Positions 13,769 through 23,556 of a DNA stretch of 64,000 bases are shown here, in pieces. Both the position numbers and the translations under genes were made by a program. The stretch is taken from assembly GCA_022709755.1 (NCBI GenBank), contig JAKLIF010000002.1, forward strand, positions 248,001 to 312,000, written 5' to 3'. How positions within the stretch are numbered: position 1 is the stretch's first letter; each line of letters begins with the position of its first letter. The stretch comes from Elusimicrobiota bacterium (GTDB taxonomy: Bacteria > Elusimicrobiota > Elusimicrobia > FEN-1173 > JAKLIF01). Under the pieces are notes generated by a model. It was not told the origin of the DNA, searched no databases, and saw nothing but the letters and a program-made list of their open reading frames with translations.

Positions 13769-15505
13769 TCAGCCCTTCCACCGGACGGTCATCCACCTCC
13801 GGACAGAATTGATGAGGTGGAACGACGTCTTCTTGGAGAGTTCGGACCGCGTGATCTTCTTCTCCCGAAGGATCCCCTTCACCAACAGTTCTTCCCGATA
13901 AGTCCCCGCCAGGAGGCCGCTCTCCACCGGCGGCGTCCAGAGCCGCCCCTTCTCCTCCCAGACGATGTTCGCCCGGCCCGATTCGGTCACCTCTCCGCGT
14001 TCGTTCCAATAGATGACATCATCGGATGACACGGCCCGCCCACGGGCCCGTTCATAAGCGTCCCGATGGGTGGTCTTATGGAACAAGAAGACATCGTTGC
14101 TCGACACCGGATGGCGCGCCCAACAGACGCGGAGCGGCCCGCCCGGGAGCGCGGCGTGGGGAGAGACCTCGGTCCTGACGGCCCCGTGGACCGACGACAA
14201 GAGCCGGACCCTCCACGACCCGGCCGGATGCCGCCGCCGGACCCGGGCCAAAGAGTCCTCCACGGCCTCGCGGTCATGAGGGTATGAGAAATAGCGGGCG
14301 GAATCCCTCATCCGCCGCAAGTGACGTCCGAGCAACGCATATCTTCCGTCCTTCAAGAGGATCGTTTCCAGAAGCTCGAACGAGGGGCGTTTTCTGAAAA
14401 AATCGGATTTCAACCGGCACTCTCCATACTCCGATGCGGGAGACGAATCGGCGGTGATGCCGCCGCCCACGCCGGCGCACGCGCGGCCGCTGGACCGGTC
14501 CAACAACACCGTCCGGATCGCCACGTTAAAGAGGCAATCCCCGCCGGGTTTCACCAAGCCGATGGCCCCGGTATAAAGACCGCGCGGAGACCTCTCCAGC
14601 GACCGGATGATCTTCATGGTCTGCACCTTCGGAGCCCCCGTCACCGAGGCCGACGGAAAAAGAGCTCCGAAGATCCCGTCCAGCCGGACCGACGGCGGGA
14701 CGAGGGACCGGACCGTGGACGTCATCTGGAAGGCCGACGGATATTTCTCCACCTCGAAGAGCGGGTCGACACGGACGGATCCGGGACGGGATATTTTCCC
14801 GAGGTCGTTCCGGATCATATCGACGATCATGAGGTTCTCGGCGCGCTCTTTGGGAGAATCCTTCAACCGCCGGGCCTGCGCCTCGTCTTCGGCCGGCCAA
14901 CGGCCCCGGGACGCGGTGCCTTTCATGGGACGCACCGTCAGACGGGAACCCGCCCGGCTGAAGAAGAGTTCCGGCGAGACCGACATGACGACGTAGCGTC
15001 CCCATCGGATCAGGGCGTTGTAGCCCGCCCCCTGGGATTGGGCCAATTCCGTGAATTCCCGGACCTCATCGCCCCGAAAAACGCCGCGTAGGGGGAATGT
15101 GTAGTTGACCTGATACGTTTCACCGCGCGCGATTTTCCGATGGATCGCGCGCACCGCTCTCCGATATTCCGGGAACGGGATCGGGGGGCCCCATCGGAGA
15201 TAAGAAGCCCGACCGGACCCGTTCTCTTCCGAAGGGAGCGGGCCCTTCCGGTCGAACGCGGCCGCCCAGACCAACGGGAAGGGACCGCCGGGATGGACCG
15301 ATGCCGCGGGATCGAACGCGGAGGCGGCCTCATAGGAGACGGCCACCGCGCACCAAGCCCCCGCGCGGGCACAGTCGTCCACCCTCCGCAGGATCCCCGG
15401 AACGTCCTCCGCCCGATGGGACGTCCATATCCGACGGGGGGACATAAAAACGGCTGACCAATCGTCGCAAATATTATTAAATGTGCGGAACCAAACCGTC
15501 GTCAT
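13769..15505 (-). CDS. pabB: Fused aminodeoxychorismate synthase component I and aminodeoxychorismate lyase (PabB-PabC)
   Basis: Makes 4-aminobenzoate for folate. From ATG 15505 the protein has 578 residues. The N-terminal two thirds is the chorismate-binding domain: PMKGTASRG, then ENLMIVDMIRNDLGKI, then PSASVTGAPKVQTMKII and the Glu-rich closing motif GGGITADSSPASEYGEC. The last third (from FELLETILL) is a fold-IV PLP lyase domain with HKTTHRDAYERA and ESGRANIVWEE. Such pabBC fusions are common; the glutaminase subunit PabA is not in this window. A longer frame from 15547 is rejected because TTGTCA-18-TATACT ends 6 bases before ATG 15505, suggesting a leaderless mRNA. It is divergent from the RNA methyltransferase gene. 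Confidence 0.9.
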   Translation of the reverse strand: MTTVWFRTFNNICDDWSAVFMSPRRIWTSHRAEDVPGILRRVDDCARAGAWCAVAVSYEAASAFDPAASVHPGGPFPLVWAAAFDRKGPLPSEENGSGRASYLRWGPPIPFPEYRRAVRAIHRKIARGETYQVNYTFPLRGVFRGDEVREFTELAQSQGAGYNALIRWGRYVVMSVSPELFFSRAGSRLTVRPMKGTASRGRWPAEDEAQARRLKDSPKERAENLMIVDMIRNDLGKISRPGSVRVDPLFEVEKYPSAFQMTSTVRSLVPPSVRLDGIFGALFPSASVTGAPKVQTMKIIRSLERSPRGLYTGAIGLVKPGGDCLFNVAIRTVLLDRSSGRACAGVGGGITADSSPASEYGECRLKSDFFRKRPSFELLETILLKDGRYALLGRHLRRMRDSARYFSYPHDREAVEDSLARVRRRHPAGSWRVRLLSSVHGAVRTEVSPHAALPGGPLRVCWARHPVSSNDVFLFHKTTHRDAYERARGRAVSSDDVIYWNERGEVTESGRANIVWEEKGRLWTPPVESGLLAGTYREELLVKGILREKKITRSELSKKTSFHLINSVRRWMTVRWKG

Positions 15506-15511
15506 GCGTCC

Positions 15512-15541
15512 AGTATAGCTTGCACGGCGGCCCCGTGACAA
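15512..15541 (-). promoter_or_regulatory. Putative leaderless promoter of pabBC
   Basis: Minus strand: TTGTCA (15536-15541), 18-base spacer, TATACT (15512-15517), then GGACGC and ATG. The expected start of transcription falls on or next to the A of the ATG. Confidence 0.6.
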
Positions 15542-15554
15542 ACACATTTATCCC

Positions 15555-16730
15555 ATGAACAACACAGATCCAGACACCCTCGTTCCCCGACTCTGCCGTC
15601 ATTTCGGCGCCTGTGGCGGGTGCCTCTCACAGGACGTGCCCTATGACATCCAACTCCGCCAGAAGGAGGACGGGTTCCGCACCCTCATGGACGGCCTTCC
15701 TCTCGGGGCGATCCACCCCATCCTTCCGTCCCCCGACGTGTTCTTCTATCGGAACAAGATGGACTTCGCCTTCGGATGGGAGAAGGGGCAGCTCTGTCTG
15801 GGTCTGCGGAGGAGGAACCGCTTCAACTGGATCGTCGACCTGGAGGAATGCCTCCTGCTGTCCCCTGAGACCGGACTCCTCCTGAACGGCGTGCGGCGGT
15901 GGGCCCACCGATCGGGATTGACGCCCTACCACCTGAAAGCCCATCAGGGACTTCTGAGGTACCTGAGCGTGCGTGAGGGGAAGAACACGGGGCAGCGGAT
16001 GGTCCACCTGATCACGACATCGGAACCGATGGACGAGGCCGGTTTCGTCGACGCCGTCCAGTCGAGCGGGTTCCCCGCGTCGACGATACTCCACAGCGTC
16101 TATGACGGGCTGTCCGACACCGCGGCGGCCACGGCCCAGACCCCGTTGACGGGGGAGGGGGCCATCGAGGAACGGATCGGGCCCTGCCGGCTGAGAGTCC
16201 CGCCGGGATCGTTCCTTCAGACGAACACGCACGGGGCGGAAACGCTCTACGGCGTGGCGCGGGACGCCCTGGGTCCGTCCGTGAAGACGCTCGTCGACCT
16301 TTTTTGCGGGGCCGGATCCATCGGCCTTTTCTGCGCGGAGCGGTGCGAACGCATCCTCGGATACGAGATCGACCCGGTCTCGGTCGACTGCGCCCGTTCC
16401 AACGCGCGGCTCAACAACGCCACACAAGCCGACTACGTCCTGCTCGACGCGGGGACGCTCAAGGACCAACCCGGGATCGTCGAGGTCGTCGAGGCGACCG
16501 GCACCGCGGTGGTGGCCGATCCGCCGAGACCCGGCCTGGGACGGCCTCTCCGCCAATTTTTGTCGGAACATCCCGCCGAACGACTGATCTATGTGTCGTG
16601 CAACCCCGTCTCGCTCAAAGACGATCTGCTGGAACTCACGAAGAGCTATTCCATCGACTGGATCCGCCCGGTGGACATGTTCCCGCACACGCCGCACCTC
16701 GAGACAGTTACATTGCTTCGCAAAAAGTGA
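15555..16730 (+). CDS. TrmA/RlmD-type 23S rRNA or tRNA (uracil-5-)-methyltransferase
   Basis: 391 residues. Transfers methyl from SAM to C5 of a uridine in RNA. The N-terminus carries the [4Fe-4S] ligands of the RlmD/RumA group, Cys14, Cys20 and Cys23 (LCRHFGACGGC) with Cys99 (LEECLLLSPE) as the probable fourth. The usual TRAM domain before it is missing. The SAM-binding motif is VDLFCGAGSIGLF and the catalytic nucleophile is Cys349 in YVSCNP. FRNKMDF-type (YRNKMDFAF) and PGSFLQTN motifs also fit. Whether the target is U1939, U747 or tRNA U54 cannot be read from the sequence. The start ATG has no good Shine-Dalgarno. Followed 23 bases later by a DUF1802-like gene. Confidence 0.88.
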   Translation: MNNTDPDTLVPRLCRHFGACGGCLSQDVPYDIQLRQKEDGFRTLMDGLPLGAIHPILPSPDVFFYRNKMDFAFGWEKGQLCLGLRRRNRFNWIVDLEECLLLSPETGLLLNGVRRWAHRSGLTPYHLKAHQGLLRYLSVREGKNTGQRMVHLITTSEPMDEAGFVDAVQSSGFPASTILHSVYDGLSDTAAATAQTPLTGEGAIEERIGPCRLRVPPGSFLQTNTHGAETLYGVARDALGPSVKTLVDLFCGAGSIGLFCAERCERILGYEIDPVSVDCARSNARLNNATQADYVLLDAGTLKDQPGIVEVVEATGTAVVADPPRPGLGRPLRQFLSEHPAERLIYVSCNPVSLKDDLLELTKSYSIDWIRPVDMFPHTPHLETVTLLRKK

Positions 16731-16753
16731 TAAATTTTCGATGAGGAACCCCC

Positions 16754-17293
16754 ATGAAGAATGAGAATCCCATCGCGCTGAAGGAGTGGGTCGCGCTCGG
16801 CCAAGCCCTGAGAGAGGGGTGGCAGGTCGTGATGATCAAACCCGGGGATTTCCGTCCGCCGGAGAAGGAGTTCTTTTTGTATCCACTCTACGAGATGGTG
16901 GATCCGGCGCTGTTGGGGCCCCGGTTCAAATCGTGGCCGGCCCAGGCGGTCAAGATGCGTCCGTCAGACGGGCGCGTGAACCTGTCGGTCTACCTGACGG
17001 TGGATTCCGTCCTGACGGTGACAGACCCACGGAAGATCAAGTCGCTGGCGGCCCTGACCATCTGGTCCGACGCGCTGGCCGGCGGGAAAGGCCCCTGGCA
17101 AGTGCTGACCGTGCGGTGTTACAGGAAACCGCGCCCGGTCGAACTCGATCCGGGGCTCGAGGAACCGGTCTCCGGTGATTGGATCCGATTCAAAAAACCC
17201 GTTCCCACGGCGGGATTCTTTCCCGTCTTCTCCGCCGAAGTCTTCGAGGACAAGAAACAGGCCGCCCTCGCGGCGATGGCCGACGCCTCATGA
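16754..17293 (+). CDS. DUF1802-like protein
   Basis: 179 residues, soluble, no signal peptide. ALKEWVALGQALREG at the start and EFFLYPLYEM near residue 40 resemble DUF1802 proteins (ALKEW...F.LYPTYEH), whose function is unknown. A conserved-looking core follows (YLTVDSVLTVTDPRKIKSL, then IWSDALAGG). GAGGAA precedes the ATG by 6 bases. Its stop codon overlaps the start of the pcrA/uvrD-like helicase gene by 4 bases (ATGA), so the two are translationally coupled, which may point to a DNA-related role; that last step is inference. Confidence 0.65.
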   Translation: MKNENPIALKEWVALGQALREGWQVVMIKPGDFRPPEKEFFLYPLYEMVDPALLGPRFKSWPAQAVKMRPSDGRVNLSVYLTVDSVLTVTDPRKIKSLAALTIWSDALAGGKGPWQVLTVRCYRKPRPVELDPGLEEPVSGDWIRFKKPVPTAGFFPVFSAEVFEDKKQAALAAMADAS

Positions 17294-19521
17294 TCGACAC
17301 CGGTTTTCTCGAAGGGTTGAACCCGCCCCAGCGGGAGGCGGTCACCCACGGTGAAGGGCCTCTCCTCATCCTGGCGGGGGCCGGCTCCGGGAAGACCCGC
17401 GTCATCACCTACCGGATCGCCCATCTCCTCTCCACCGGGGTGAACCCCTGGAACATCCTGGCCGTCACCTTCACGAACAAAGCCGCCGCGGAGATGCGCC
17501 AACGCGTGGAACGCTTGGTGGCCGCCCACTCCGAGGGGCCCGGGAACGGGGCCGTCCTCATCTCCACCTTCCATTCTTTCTGCGCCCAGTTCCTGCGCGC
17601 CGAAGCCAGGACCATCGGGTTCTCTCCCCAGTTCGTCATCTACGACGAATCCGACCAGAAGCAATTGATCAAAGATTGCCTGCGGGACATGAACCTGGAC
17701 GACACCAAATACAAACCGGGACCCATCGTCACGATGATCTCCCGGGCCAAAGACGACCTCCTGGATGCCGAATCGTATGCCATCCATTCCGTGGCGCAGA
17801 ACGACCCGTTCCGCCAATTGGTGGCCACCGTCTACGCCCTCTACCAGAAGAAACTGGACATGGCCAACGCCCTGGATTTCGGCGACCTCATCCTGAAGAC
17901 CGTCTTCGCCCTGCGCGACGTGCCCGAACTCAAGGAAAAATACCAGGCGCGCTTCCGCCACCTGATGGTGGACGAATACCAGGACACCAATCACGCCCAA
18001 TACCTCCTGACGAAATACCTGATCGCGCCGCCCAAGAACATCTGCGTGGTGGGCGACGACGACCAATCCATCTACTCCTGGCGCGGCGCGGACATCCGGA
18101 ACATCATGGAGTTCGAGAAGGATTATCCCGGGGCCGCGGTGGTGAAACTGGAACAGAACTACCGCTCGACCAAACCCATCCTCGACGCCGCCTGGAACAT
18201 CGTGAAGCACAACGGTTTCCGGAAAGAGAAAAAGCTCTGGACAGACCGGGCCGGAGGGGACCCCGTCTATTTCCGGGAGTTCGCCAACGAGCTGGACGAG
18301 GCCCGCTTCGTGGTGCGCACCATCGGCCAATACAACCAGGGGGACCGCAAACCTTTCTCCGAGTTCGCCGTGTTCTATCGCACCAACGCCCAATCCCGCG
18401 TATTGGAAGATGCTTTCCGTCGGGAAAAGATCCCCTATCAGCTGATCGGCGATGTGCGGTTCTACGAGCGGATGGAGATCAAAGACGCTCTGGCCTATGC
18501 CCGCGTGATGGTCAACCCCATGGACTCCATCAGTCTCAAACGCATCATCAACGTGCCGCCGCGAGGGATCGGGAAGACCACACTGCAAACCCTGGACCAA
18601 TACGCCGTCGCGCAGAATTTGTCACTCTACGAGACCATGTCCCAGGTGGCCCGCGTGCCCGGCCTGAATTCCCCGGTGCGACTGCGCATCCAGGGCGTGA
18701 TGGAACTGCTGGGGAGGCTTGTCCGGCAATCACAGGACCTGACGGCGGTGGCGGTGATCCAGCGGATCCTGGAGACGACGGGCTATTGGGATTACTGGCA
18801 GCAGAAGATGGAGACGGACACCGAGGCGGCCGACCGATTGGACAACCTGCAGGAGCTGGTGAACGCGGCGCGGGAGTTCGAGGATTCCTCCGAGGATAAA
18901 TCCCTGCGGATGTTCCTGGAGAAGATCACCCTCGCCTCCGACGTGGATTCCCTCGACAACGCCGAAGACCCTGAGAACGCCCAGGGATCGGTGACCCTCA
19001 TGACCGTCCATCTGGCCAAAGGCCTGGAGTTCCCCGTGGTGTTCCTGACGGGATTGGAGGAAGGACTGTTTCCCATCGGCGAATCCGCGTTTTCGGAGAC
19101 GGAACTGGAGGAGGAGCGGCGGCTCTGTTACGTGGGAGTGACCCGCGCCCGCGACAAGCTCCTGATGACGTCGGCCGCCTCGCGGAAGATCTACGGGCGA
19201 TCGAACTGGAACATCCCGTCCCGGTTCATCAAGGAAGCCGGTGTGTCGCGGGCGCCCGCGCAGGACGAAAATGCCGCGCCGGAAGTGAGGGAGCGGGCCG
19301 GCGCCGTGATCCGATCGTTCGATCCGGACGAGGCCGACAAGGTGCCGGGCCGACGGCCGCTGCGCGTGGGGATGCGCGTGCGCCATTCCGTGTTCGGGCC
19401 CGGGATCATCCTCAATAAGAACGATTCGCGCAAATACACCAAACTGGACGTGCTCTTCGACACGGGCGAAAAAAAATCGCTCCTGGTGCCGCCGGCCGTC
19501 CTCGACGTCATGGACGCCTAG
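17290..19521 (+). CDS. pcrA: ATP-dependent 3'-5' DNA helicase, PcrA/UvrD family
   Basis: 743 residues from ATG 17290; the frame runs upstream to 17179 but that part lies inside the preceding gene. Superfamily 1A helicase motifs are clear: LNPPQREAV (Q motif), AGAGSGKTRVI (Walker A), FTNKAAAEM, DEYQDTN (Walker B), GDDDQSIYSWRGA, QNYRST, MTVHLAKGLEFPVVF and YVGVTRARD. The C-terminal 50 residues (RVRHSVFGPGIIL...LVPPAVL) match the Tudor-like RNA polymerase-binding domain of PcrA. Length fits. It unwinds DNA in nucleotide excision repair, plasmid replication or conflict resolution with transcription. It is coupled to the DUF1802-like gene and directly abuts the M20 peptidase gene. Confidence 0.95.
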   Translation: MIDTGFLEGLNPPQREAVTHGEGPLLILAGAGSGKTRVITYRIAHLLSTGVNPWNILAVTFTNKAAAEMRQRVERLVAAHSEGPGNGAVLISTFHSFCAQFLRAEARTIGFSPQFVIYDESDQKQLIKDCLRDMNLDDTKYKPGPIVTMISRAKDDLLDAESYAIHSVAQNDPFRQLVATVYALYQKKLDMANALDFGDLILKTVFALRDVPELKEKYQARFRHLMVDEYQDTNHAQYLLTKYLIAPPKNICVVGDDDQSIYSWRGADIRNIMEFEKDYPGAAVVKLEQNYRSTKPILDAAWNIVKHNGFRKEKKLWTDRAGGDPVYFREFANELDEARFVVRTIGQYNQGDRKPFSEFAVFYRTNAQSRVLEDAFRREKIPYQLIGDVRFYERMEIKDALAYARVMVNPMDSISLKRIINVPPRGIGKTTLQTLDQYAVAQNLSLYETMSQVARVPGLNSPVRLRIQGVMELLGRLVRQSQDLTAVAVIQRILETTGYWDYWQQKMETDTEAADRLDNLQELVNAAREFEDSSEDKSLRMFLEKITLASDVDSLDNAEDPENAQGSVTLMTVHLAKGLEFPVVFLTGLEEGLFPIGESAFSETELEEERRLCYVGVTRARDKLLMTSAASRKIYGRSNWNIPSRFIKEAGVSRAPAQDENAAPEVRERAGAVIRSFDPDEADKVPGRRPLRVGMRVRHSVFGPGIILNKNDSRKYTKLDVLFDTGEKKSLLVPPAVLDVMDA

Positions 19522-20943
19522 ATGAGACCCTTTCTTTCCGACCGCCCGGGCCGTCTCATCCTGGCCGCCGCCGTCATGCTGGGGATCAATGCCCTCTCGC
19601 TCGCCGCCGCCGCGCCCAATTGGAAGAAGGCCCAACAGGAGATGACCGACTGGCTCAGGGGCTACGTCCGGATCGACACCTCGAACCCTCCCGGGAACGA
19701 GGAACAGTCCGCCCTCTACCTGAAATCCATCCTGGACAAAGAGGGGATCTCCTGTGAGATCTTCGTATCGACCCCGGGACGCGCCAACCTGCTGGCCCGG
19801 ATTCCCGCCAAGTCGGCCTCGCCGGATCCCGCGTTGTTGCTGTTGCATCACATGGATGTCGTCCCCGCGCAAAAGGACCAATGGAAACACGACCCCTTCG
19901 GGGCCGTGGTGGAGAACAACGTCCTCTGGGGGAGAGGCGCGCTGGACACCAAATCCACGGGGATCCTCCAGTTGATGGCGATGGTCCTCCTCCAACGGCA
20001 AAAAGTGCCCCTCGGGCGAGACCTGTTGCTGTTGGCCTGCGCCGACGAGGAGAACGGGGGGAAATGGGGCGCCAAGTGGATGCTCGAACAACAGTCCGAC
20101 CGGCTGAACGCGGGATATGTGATCGACGAGGGAGGGTTCGGATTCCGCGACGTGTTCACCTATGACGGACAGGTGGTCTACGCCTGCGCCGTCGACGAAA
20201 AAAAGATCTTCGGGCTGAAAGTGACCGCCCGGGGACAGTCGGGACACGGGTCCATTCCCAATTCCGACAACCCCAACGACATCCTGATGGGCGCGATCCG
20301 ACGGCTCGAGCAGACTCTGATCCGCACGGAAACACCGCTCCATCCGGCGGTCCGCGAACTGGAAGCGCGCCTGCCGGACATCCGCCGGACCCCTTATGCG
20401 AACGCGCTGAAGAACAACTCCATGGCGATCACCACCCTGCGCAGCGGCACGGGCGTGGATGACGACATGAACCGGATCCCCGCCACCGCCGAAGCCATCA
20501 TCGACTGCCGCCTGCTCCCCGGAGTGGCGGAGTATGACCTGCTCTACCGCATGAAACAGGCGGTCAACGACGACCGCGTGACCATCGAGGTGATCCGACG
20601 GACGCAGACCCAGGCCGTCTACATGGGCTACCGCACGCCGCTCTTCGAGGCCCTTGAGAAATCCGTCAAACGCAACCACGCCTCGGCGATGGTCGTCCCG
20701 ATCCTGCTGCCCATGTCCTCCGACAGCCGTTTCTTCCGTGACAAGAACATGGTTTGCTGCGGACTGAACCCGCTGGAACTGACGGAAGAGGAATCCATGC
20801 TGATGCACGCGCTGGACGAACGGCTCCCGCTGGCGCGGCTGGAACCGGCCCTGAAGATCATGTACGACTGGGTCCGCCTGTTCTGTCAACCGACGGCCAA
20901 AGCCAAAAAAACGCGCCCCCGGAAACAAGGCCGGGGCAGTTGA
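19522..20943 (+). CDS. Secreted M20-family metallopeptidase
   Basis: 473 residues. An N-terminal signal peptide (RLILAAAVMLGINALSLAAA, cut near AAAAPN) is followed by a di-zinc M20 peptidase/deacylase fold: LLLLHHMDVVPA, GRGALDTKS, ADEENGGKWG (catalytic Glu pair) and a dimerisation domain starting near SGHGSIPNSDNP. It is closest to the PM20D1/carboxypeptidase-like branch with a D-T-S-N-P-P-G-N-E-E motif near the start. Substrate is probably a small peptide or N-acyl amino acid in the periplasm. The ATG follows the helicase stop codon with no gap, so co-transcription is likely. A basic tail (KAKKTRPRKQGRGS) ends the protein. Confidence 0.87.
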   Translation: MRPFLSDRPGRLILAAAVMLGINALSLAAAAPNWKKAQQEMTDWLRGYVRIDTSNPPGNEEQSALYLKSILDKEGISCEIFVSTPGRANLLARIPAKSASPDPALLLLHHMDVVPAQKDQWKHDPFGAVVENNVLWGRGALDTKSTGILQLMAMVLLQRQKVPLGRDLLLLACADEENGGKWGAKWMLEQQSDRLNAGYVIDEGGFGFRDVFTYDGQVVYACAVDEKKIFGLKVTARGQSGHGSIPNSDNPNDILMGAIRRLEQTLIRTETPLHPAVRELEARLPDIRRTPYANALKNNSMAITTLRSGTGVDDDMNRIPATAEAIIDCRLLPGVAEYDLLYRMKQAVNDDRVTIEVIRRTQTQAVYMGYRTPLFEALEKSVKRNHASAMVVPILLPMSSDSRFFRDKNMVCCGLNPLELTEEESMLMHALDERLPLARLEPALKIMYDWVRLFCQPTAKAKKTRPRKQGRGS

Positions 20944-21004
20944 ATTATGACGGAATATGACGCACAATATCACGTGATGAATTTCGACACGGAAGGAAGC
21001 CTTC

Positions 21005-21292
21005 ATGCCGTTATCCGATAAAGACGTGGCCCACGCGGCCCGGCTGGCGCGGCTGGCACTCGGCGACGAAGAACGGCGTCTCTACCGGGACCAGCTGGAA
21101 CGGATCCTGGGATACATCGCCAAACTCAACGAATTGGACACCGCCGGCGTGCCGCCGACCTCGCACGTGGTCCCCATGGCGAACGTGTGGCGGGAGGACG
21201 ACCCCGCGCCGGCCTTCGACACGGAAAAGATCCTCTCGAATGCGCCCGAACGCGACGGCGCTTATTTCAAAGTCCCCAAGGTGATCGAATGA
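21005..21292 (+). CDS. gatC: Asp/Glu-tRNA amidotransferase subunit C
   Basis: 95 residues, the normal GatC length. [17 protein letters not shown] and the C-terminal [20 protein letters not shown] are the family signature. GatC stabilises the GatAB complex that converts Glu-tRNA(Gln) and/or Asp-tRNA(Asn) to the amide forms. GGAAGG precedes the ATG by about 8 bases. The stop codon overlaps the gatA start (ATGA). Confidence 0.93.
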   Translation: MPLSDKDVAHAARLARLALGDEERRLYRDQLERILGYIAKLNELDTAGVPPTSHVVPMANVWREDDPAPAFDTEKILSNAPERDGAYFKVPKVIE

Positions 21293-22746
21293 GCGTCACC
21301 TGGACCGCCCGGAACATCGCCGACCACGTCCGCGCCAAGAAACTGAGCGCCCAGGCCGTGCTCCAATCTTTTCTGGAACGACAGGAGAAGTGGGAACCGA
21401 AGATCCAATCCTTCCTCGTCCGGACCCGCGACCAAGCACTCGTCCAGGCGCGCCAGATCGATGAGCGGGTGACCCGGGGAGAACCCGTCGGCCCCCTGGC
21501 GGGCGTTCCGATCGCCATCAAGGACAACATGTGCGTTCAAGGTCTCAAGACCACCTGCGCCTCGAAGATCCTGGAATCGTTCGTGGCTCCGTATGACGCC
21601 ACCGTCATCCGCCGCCTGCGCGAGGCCGACGCCGTGCTCGTCGGAAAGACCAACATGGATGAATTCGCCATGGGTTCATCGACGGAGAACTCCGCGTTTC
21701 AGACGACCCGCAATCCGTGGAACACCGACTGCATCCCCGGCGGTTCCTCCGGTGGGAGCGCCGCGGCCGTGGCCGCGCGGCTGGCCGCCGCCGCCCTGGG
21801 TTCCGACACGGGCGGCTCCATCCGCCAGCCGGCCGCCTGTTGCGGGGTGGTGGGACTGAAACCGACCTACGGGCTCGTCTCCCGCTACGGACTGGTGGCT
21901 TTCGCGTCGTCCCTGGACCAGATCGGCCCCTTCACCTGGAACGTGGGCGATGCGGCGCTGATCCTTCAGGTCATCGCCGGACACGATCCCCTGGATTCCA
22001 CTTCCGTCGATCGCCCCGTTCCCCATTACACGAACGCCCTCACCGGTTCCGTCAAAGGGTTGCGCATCGGCTTGCCCGACGAGTATTTCGTGAAAGGCCT
22101 CGACCCGGAAGTGGAGAGGGCCGTGCTGGAATCGGTGAGGGTGTTCGAGTCCCTGGGCGCCACCGTCCAGAAGATCTCGCTGCCTCACACGGAGTATGCG
22201 GTGGCCGTCTATTACATCCTGGCTCCGTCCGAAGCCAGCGCCAACCTGGCCCGCTATGACGGTGTCCGATACGGGCACCGATCCGGCAACGCCAAGAACC
22301 TCCTGGAACAATACGAACTCTCCCGTCAGGAAGGGTTCGGTTCCGAGGTGAAACGCCGCATCATGCTCGGGACCTACGCCCTCTCGGCCGGATATTATGA
22401 CGCCTATTATCTGAAAGCCCAGAAGGTCAGGACCCTCATCCAACGCGATTTCGATTCCGCTTTCAAACAGGTGGACGTCATCCTGACGCCCACGGCGCCG
22501 ACCCCGGCCTTCCGATTGGGTGAGAAATCGGGGGACCCCTTGCAGATGTATCTGTCCGACATCTTCACCATCTCGTGCAACATGGCCGGACTGCCGGGGC
22601 TGTCGATGCCCTGCGGTTTTTCGTCGGCGGGATTGCCGATCGGGTTGCAGCTGATGGGCCGGCCTTTCGAAGAGGAGACGGTCCTCAACGCCGCCCATTC
22701 CTACGAACAGGCCACCTCCTGGGTCCGGGAGCCCACGCTCTCATGA
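21289..22746 (+). CDS. gatA: Asp/Glu-tRNA amidotransferase subunit A (amidase)
   Basis: 485 residues from ATG 21289, which overlaps the gatC stop. Amidase signature domain with catalytic triad Lys78 (PIAIKDNM), Ser153 (GGSSGGS) and nucleophile Ser177 ([10 protein letters not shown]). It releases ammonia from glutamine or asparagine and channels it to GatB. Length is typical. Its stop codon overlaps the start of a NUDIX gene, so gatA and gatB are separated by two small genes rather than adjacent. Confidence 0.96.
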   Translation: MSVTWTARNIADHVRAKKLSAQAVLQSFLERQEKWEPKIQSFLVRTRDQALVQARQIDERVTRGEPVGPLAGVPIAIKDNMCVQGLKTTCASKILESFVAPYDATVIRRLREADAVLVGKTNMDEFAMGSSTENSAFQTTRNPWNTDCIPGGSSGGSAAAVAARLAAAALGSDTGGSIRQPAACCGVVGLKPTYGLVSRYGLVAFASSLDQIGPFTWNVGDAALILQVIAGHDPLDSTSVDRPVPHYTNALTGSVKGLRIGLPDEYFVKGLDPEVERAVLESVRVFESLGATVQKISLPHTEYAVAVYYILAPSEASANLARYDGVRYGHRSGNAKNLLEQYELSRQEGFGSEVKRRIMLGTYALSAGYYDAYYLKAQKVRTLIQRDFDSAFKQVDVILTPTAPTPAFRLGEKSGDPLQMYLSDIFTISCNMAGLPGLSMPCGFSSAGLPIGLQLMGRPFEEETVLNAAHSYEQATSWVREPTLS

Positions 22747-23210
22747 AGAAGAATACCCGACGGAAACCGACGGCCGCCTCGGCACAGGAATGTTCCTCCG
22801 GAGGGCTCGTCCTTCGGGCGGGGGAGATCCTCCTGATCAAAGCCGAGAACCTGGAGGGGCATGTCGTCTGGACGTTCCCGAAGGGACATCTCGAAAAAGG
22901 CGAGACGGCGGAGATGGCGGCTTTGCGCGAAGTGGAAGAAGAGACCGGCTGGAGGTGCGTCCTCTCTCAGACACTGGGGACGACACGATACGGATTCGTC
23001 CGGAACGGGACGCCCGTCAAGAAGACGGTGCGGTGGTTCCTCATGGAGCCGATCGAGAAAGCGGGGCAGTCGGATCCCGACGAGGTGATCGACTGCCGAT
23101 GGTACCCTCTCTCGGAAGCGCGGTCGCTCCTCACCTATCCGCTGGACCGGAAGATCATGGAACGCCTGCCACACGGCAAAAAACGAAAGGGGAAAAACAA
23201 TGATGAATAG
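22743..23210 (+). CDS. NUDIX hydrolase
   Basis: 155 residues from ATG 22743, overlapping gatA by 4 bases. The Nudix box GX5EX7REUXEEXGU is complete at residues 48-70 ([10 protein letters not shown], then REVEEETGW). The [16 protein letters not shown] start and WTFPKGHLE resemble Ap4A hydrolase/MutT-like proteins that cleave dinucleoside polyphosphates, mutagenic nucleotides or RNA caps. Substrate not predictable. The tail is basic (GKKRKGKNN). It overlaps the next gene by 11 bases, so it is part of the gat operon. Confidence 0.88.
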   Translation: MKKNTRRKPTAASAQECSSGGLVLRAGEILLIKAENLEGHVVWTFPKGHLEKGETAEMAALREVEEETGWRCVLSQTLGTTRYGFVRNGTPVKKTVRWFLMEPIEKAGQSDPDEVIDCRWYPLSEARSLLTYPLDRKIMERLPHGKKRKGKNNDE

Positions 23211-23547
23211 AATTTCGCTGGTTTGCGGATTGACGGTCTTTCTCTTCACCGCCTGCGCGGAGATGCGGCCCGTCTCCCACCAGAAGTCGGTGCCCGTGGA
23301 TATCGCCAAAACGGTCACTCTCAAGGGAAAACTTTTCTACCGTCCCGCCCACGGCGGCTATCTGGCGCTGGAAACCGCCGAGGGGGTGGAATACGACCTT
23401 CACGGAGAACCGGCGCGCCACCTGAAGGCCATGCTGGGCAAAGAAGGGGACGGCGCGGTGATCTTCCTGACGGGATACATCCTGGAGAACATGCGCTGCC
23501 GGCACAAGGCCGGACCCATCTTCCAGGTGATGGAGTATAAATGGTGA
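23200..23547 (+). CDS. Small lipoprotein of unknown function
   Basis: 115 residues. Signal peptide with a lipobox ending FLFTAC at about residues 15-19, so it should be lipidated at Cys19 and anchored in a membrane. The mature part of about 95 residues (VTLKGKLFYRPAHGGYLALE, then VIFLTGYILENMRC) looks like a small all-beta fold, perhaps OB-like, with two extra cysteines absent. It starts inside the NUDIX gene (11-base overlap) and ends 9 bases before gatB. No family recognised. Confidence 0.75.
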   Translation: MMNRISLVCGLTVFLFTACAEMRPVSHQKSVPVDIAKTVTLKGKLFYRPAHGGYLALETAEGVEYDLHGEPARHLKAMLGKEGDGAVIFLTGYILENMRCRHKAGPIFQVMEYKW

Positions 23548-23556
23548 GAGGCCTCC

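Noticed and set aside
18730-21006. 758-codon minus-strand frame opposite pcrA and the M20 peptidase
   Set aside because: Covers the junction of two solid plus-strand genes and has no ribosome binding site.
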